Below, piece after piece: positions 14,097-14,630 of a DNA stretch of 14,630 bases. The notes beneath the pieces are model-generated. The model saw only the letters and a program-made list of their open reading frames with translations, ran no database searches and was not told the origin of the DNA. The translations under genes and the position numbers were made by a program. Each line of letters starts with the position of its first letter. Position 1 is the stretch's first letter. This DNA comes from an uncultured Oscillospiraceae bacterium (GTDB taxonomy: Bacteria; Bacillota; Clostridia; Oscillospirales; Ruminococcaceae): NCBI GenBank assembly GCA_900543295.1, contig UQQY01000038.1:1-14630 (forward strand). Direction: 5' to 3'.

Positions 14097-14630
14097 TTGA
14101 ATGAAAGATTAGCCGAGCGGATACTGTCCGTTCTTTATCACGCGGGGCGCAGTGGTATGCGCTTTGCGGATTTAATGCAGCGCTGCCGCGTGACCCGAAG
14201 CGCGCAGGGGGAGTTTCGCACCTGCCTGCAAACCCTCGAACAGCAGAATAAAATAACCGATACCCGCTTTATGCTTTATCACAATGAGGCCGCCGGAATC
14301 TGCGAGGCGGCGGTGTCCAGACTGAGCCGCACTTTCGGCTTTGTCCGCCGGGAAAGCGATGGCGTAGAGGTCTTTGTGCCCGGAAAATATTTTATGGGCG
14401 CAATGGTCGGCGACCGCGTCATGGTTGCGCCGATTCCGCCGCGCGGCGTCTCGCCGGAAGGGCAGATCGTCAAAATACTGGAATACGGCCGCGCGGAATT
14501 TACCGGCACAATGGCGCTGGAGCAGGGCGTCCCCTATGTCCAGCCTGACAGCATGATAAAATTCCCGATCCGCCTGACGGCGCAGGATCTATCCCTTGCA
14601 AAGCCCGGCGATAAAATCCGCTGCACGATT
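14097..14630 (+). CDS. rnr: Ribonuclease R, N-terminal part (cut by window end)
   Basis: RNase R is a 3'-5' exoribonuclease that degrades structured RNA and takes part in trans-translation with SmpB. The 178 residues visible read without a stop to the window edge. Residues about 1-65 form a winged-helix-like start (MNERLAERILSVLYHAGRSG, with RFADLMQRCRV following). Then come the cold-shock-like domain features typical of RNase R: SRTFGFVRRESDGVEVFVPGKY, MGAMVGDRVMVAPIP, and EGQIVKILEYGRAEFTGT. The catalytic RNB domain lies beyond the window. The only in-frame start is a TTG at 14097, because a TGA stands in frame three codons upstream (14088). GGAG (14083-14086) lies ten bases before it. Its position after secG supports the call. 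Confidence 0.92.
   Translation, partial: MNERLAERILSVLYHAGRSGMRFADLMQRCRVTRSAQGEFRTCLQTLEQQNKITDTRFMLYHNEAAGICEAAVSRLSRTFGFVRRESDGVEVFVPGKYFMGAMVGDRVMVAPIPPRGVSPEGQIVKILEYGRAEFTGTMALEQGVPYVQPDSMIKFPIRLTAQDLSLAKPGDKIRCTI

Overview
This window reads as a chromosomal segment of a low-to-mid GC Firmicute, most likely a gut-type clostridium of the Oscillospirales (Ruminococcaceae-like). That placement is inferred from conserved gene order (tig-clpP-clpX; rplS-lepB-rbgA-rnhB-yraN; secG-rnr), strong Shine-Dalgarno sites, several TTG/GTG starts, a tetrahydrofolate riboswitch on folT, and GC-rich hairpin repeats. Nearly all genes run on the minus strand; only secG and rnr at the right edge run on the plus strand.

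Layout from left to right. Positions 1-47 hold the possible first codons of an unidentified minus-strand gene. A 24-bp perfect hairpin (98-154) separates it from folT (163-1053), an ECF folate-transporter S component. folT has a clear THF riboswitch (1132-1231) and a consensus promoter (1248-1276). Positions 1361-2370 are a gene-free array of three mosaic tandem repeats, about 340-375 bp each, rich in hairpins. Next comes the protein-quality module tig (4573-5853), clpP (3813-4394), clpX (2466-3755), with a promoter before tig and a terminator after clpX. Then a metallophosphoesterase (6071-6766) and a frameshifted MT-A70 adenine methyltransferase remnant (6829-7561).

Positions 7599-13305, read right to left, form a ribosome and housekeeping cluster: rplS (L19) with a long structured leader, lepB (signal peptidase I), rbgA (50S assembly GTPase), an RNase HII fused to a YraN/UPF0102 nuclease-like domain, an M19 membrane dipeptidase, and thrC. 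The rbgA, rnhB-yraN, dipeptidase and thrC genes are almost contiguous, and the SD sites of rnhB-yraN and of the dipeptidase are formed by the C-terminal Glu codons of the preceding gene. At the right edge a divergent promoter pair drives rplS leftward and secG (13725-13973) rightward. After a terminator, ribonuclease R (rnr) begins at 14097 and runs out of the window.

Most of the window is conserved core genome, and I see no defence system, CRISPR array, IS element or prophage. The parts worth a second look are the mosaic repeat array, the C-terminal membrane extension of FolT, the RNase HII-YraN fusion, the decayed methyltransferase, the twin terminator-like hairpins around the rplS-lepB gap, and the long rplS leader.
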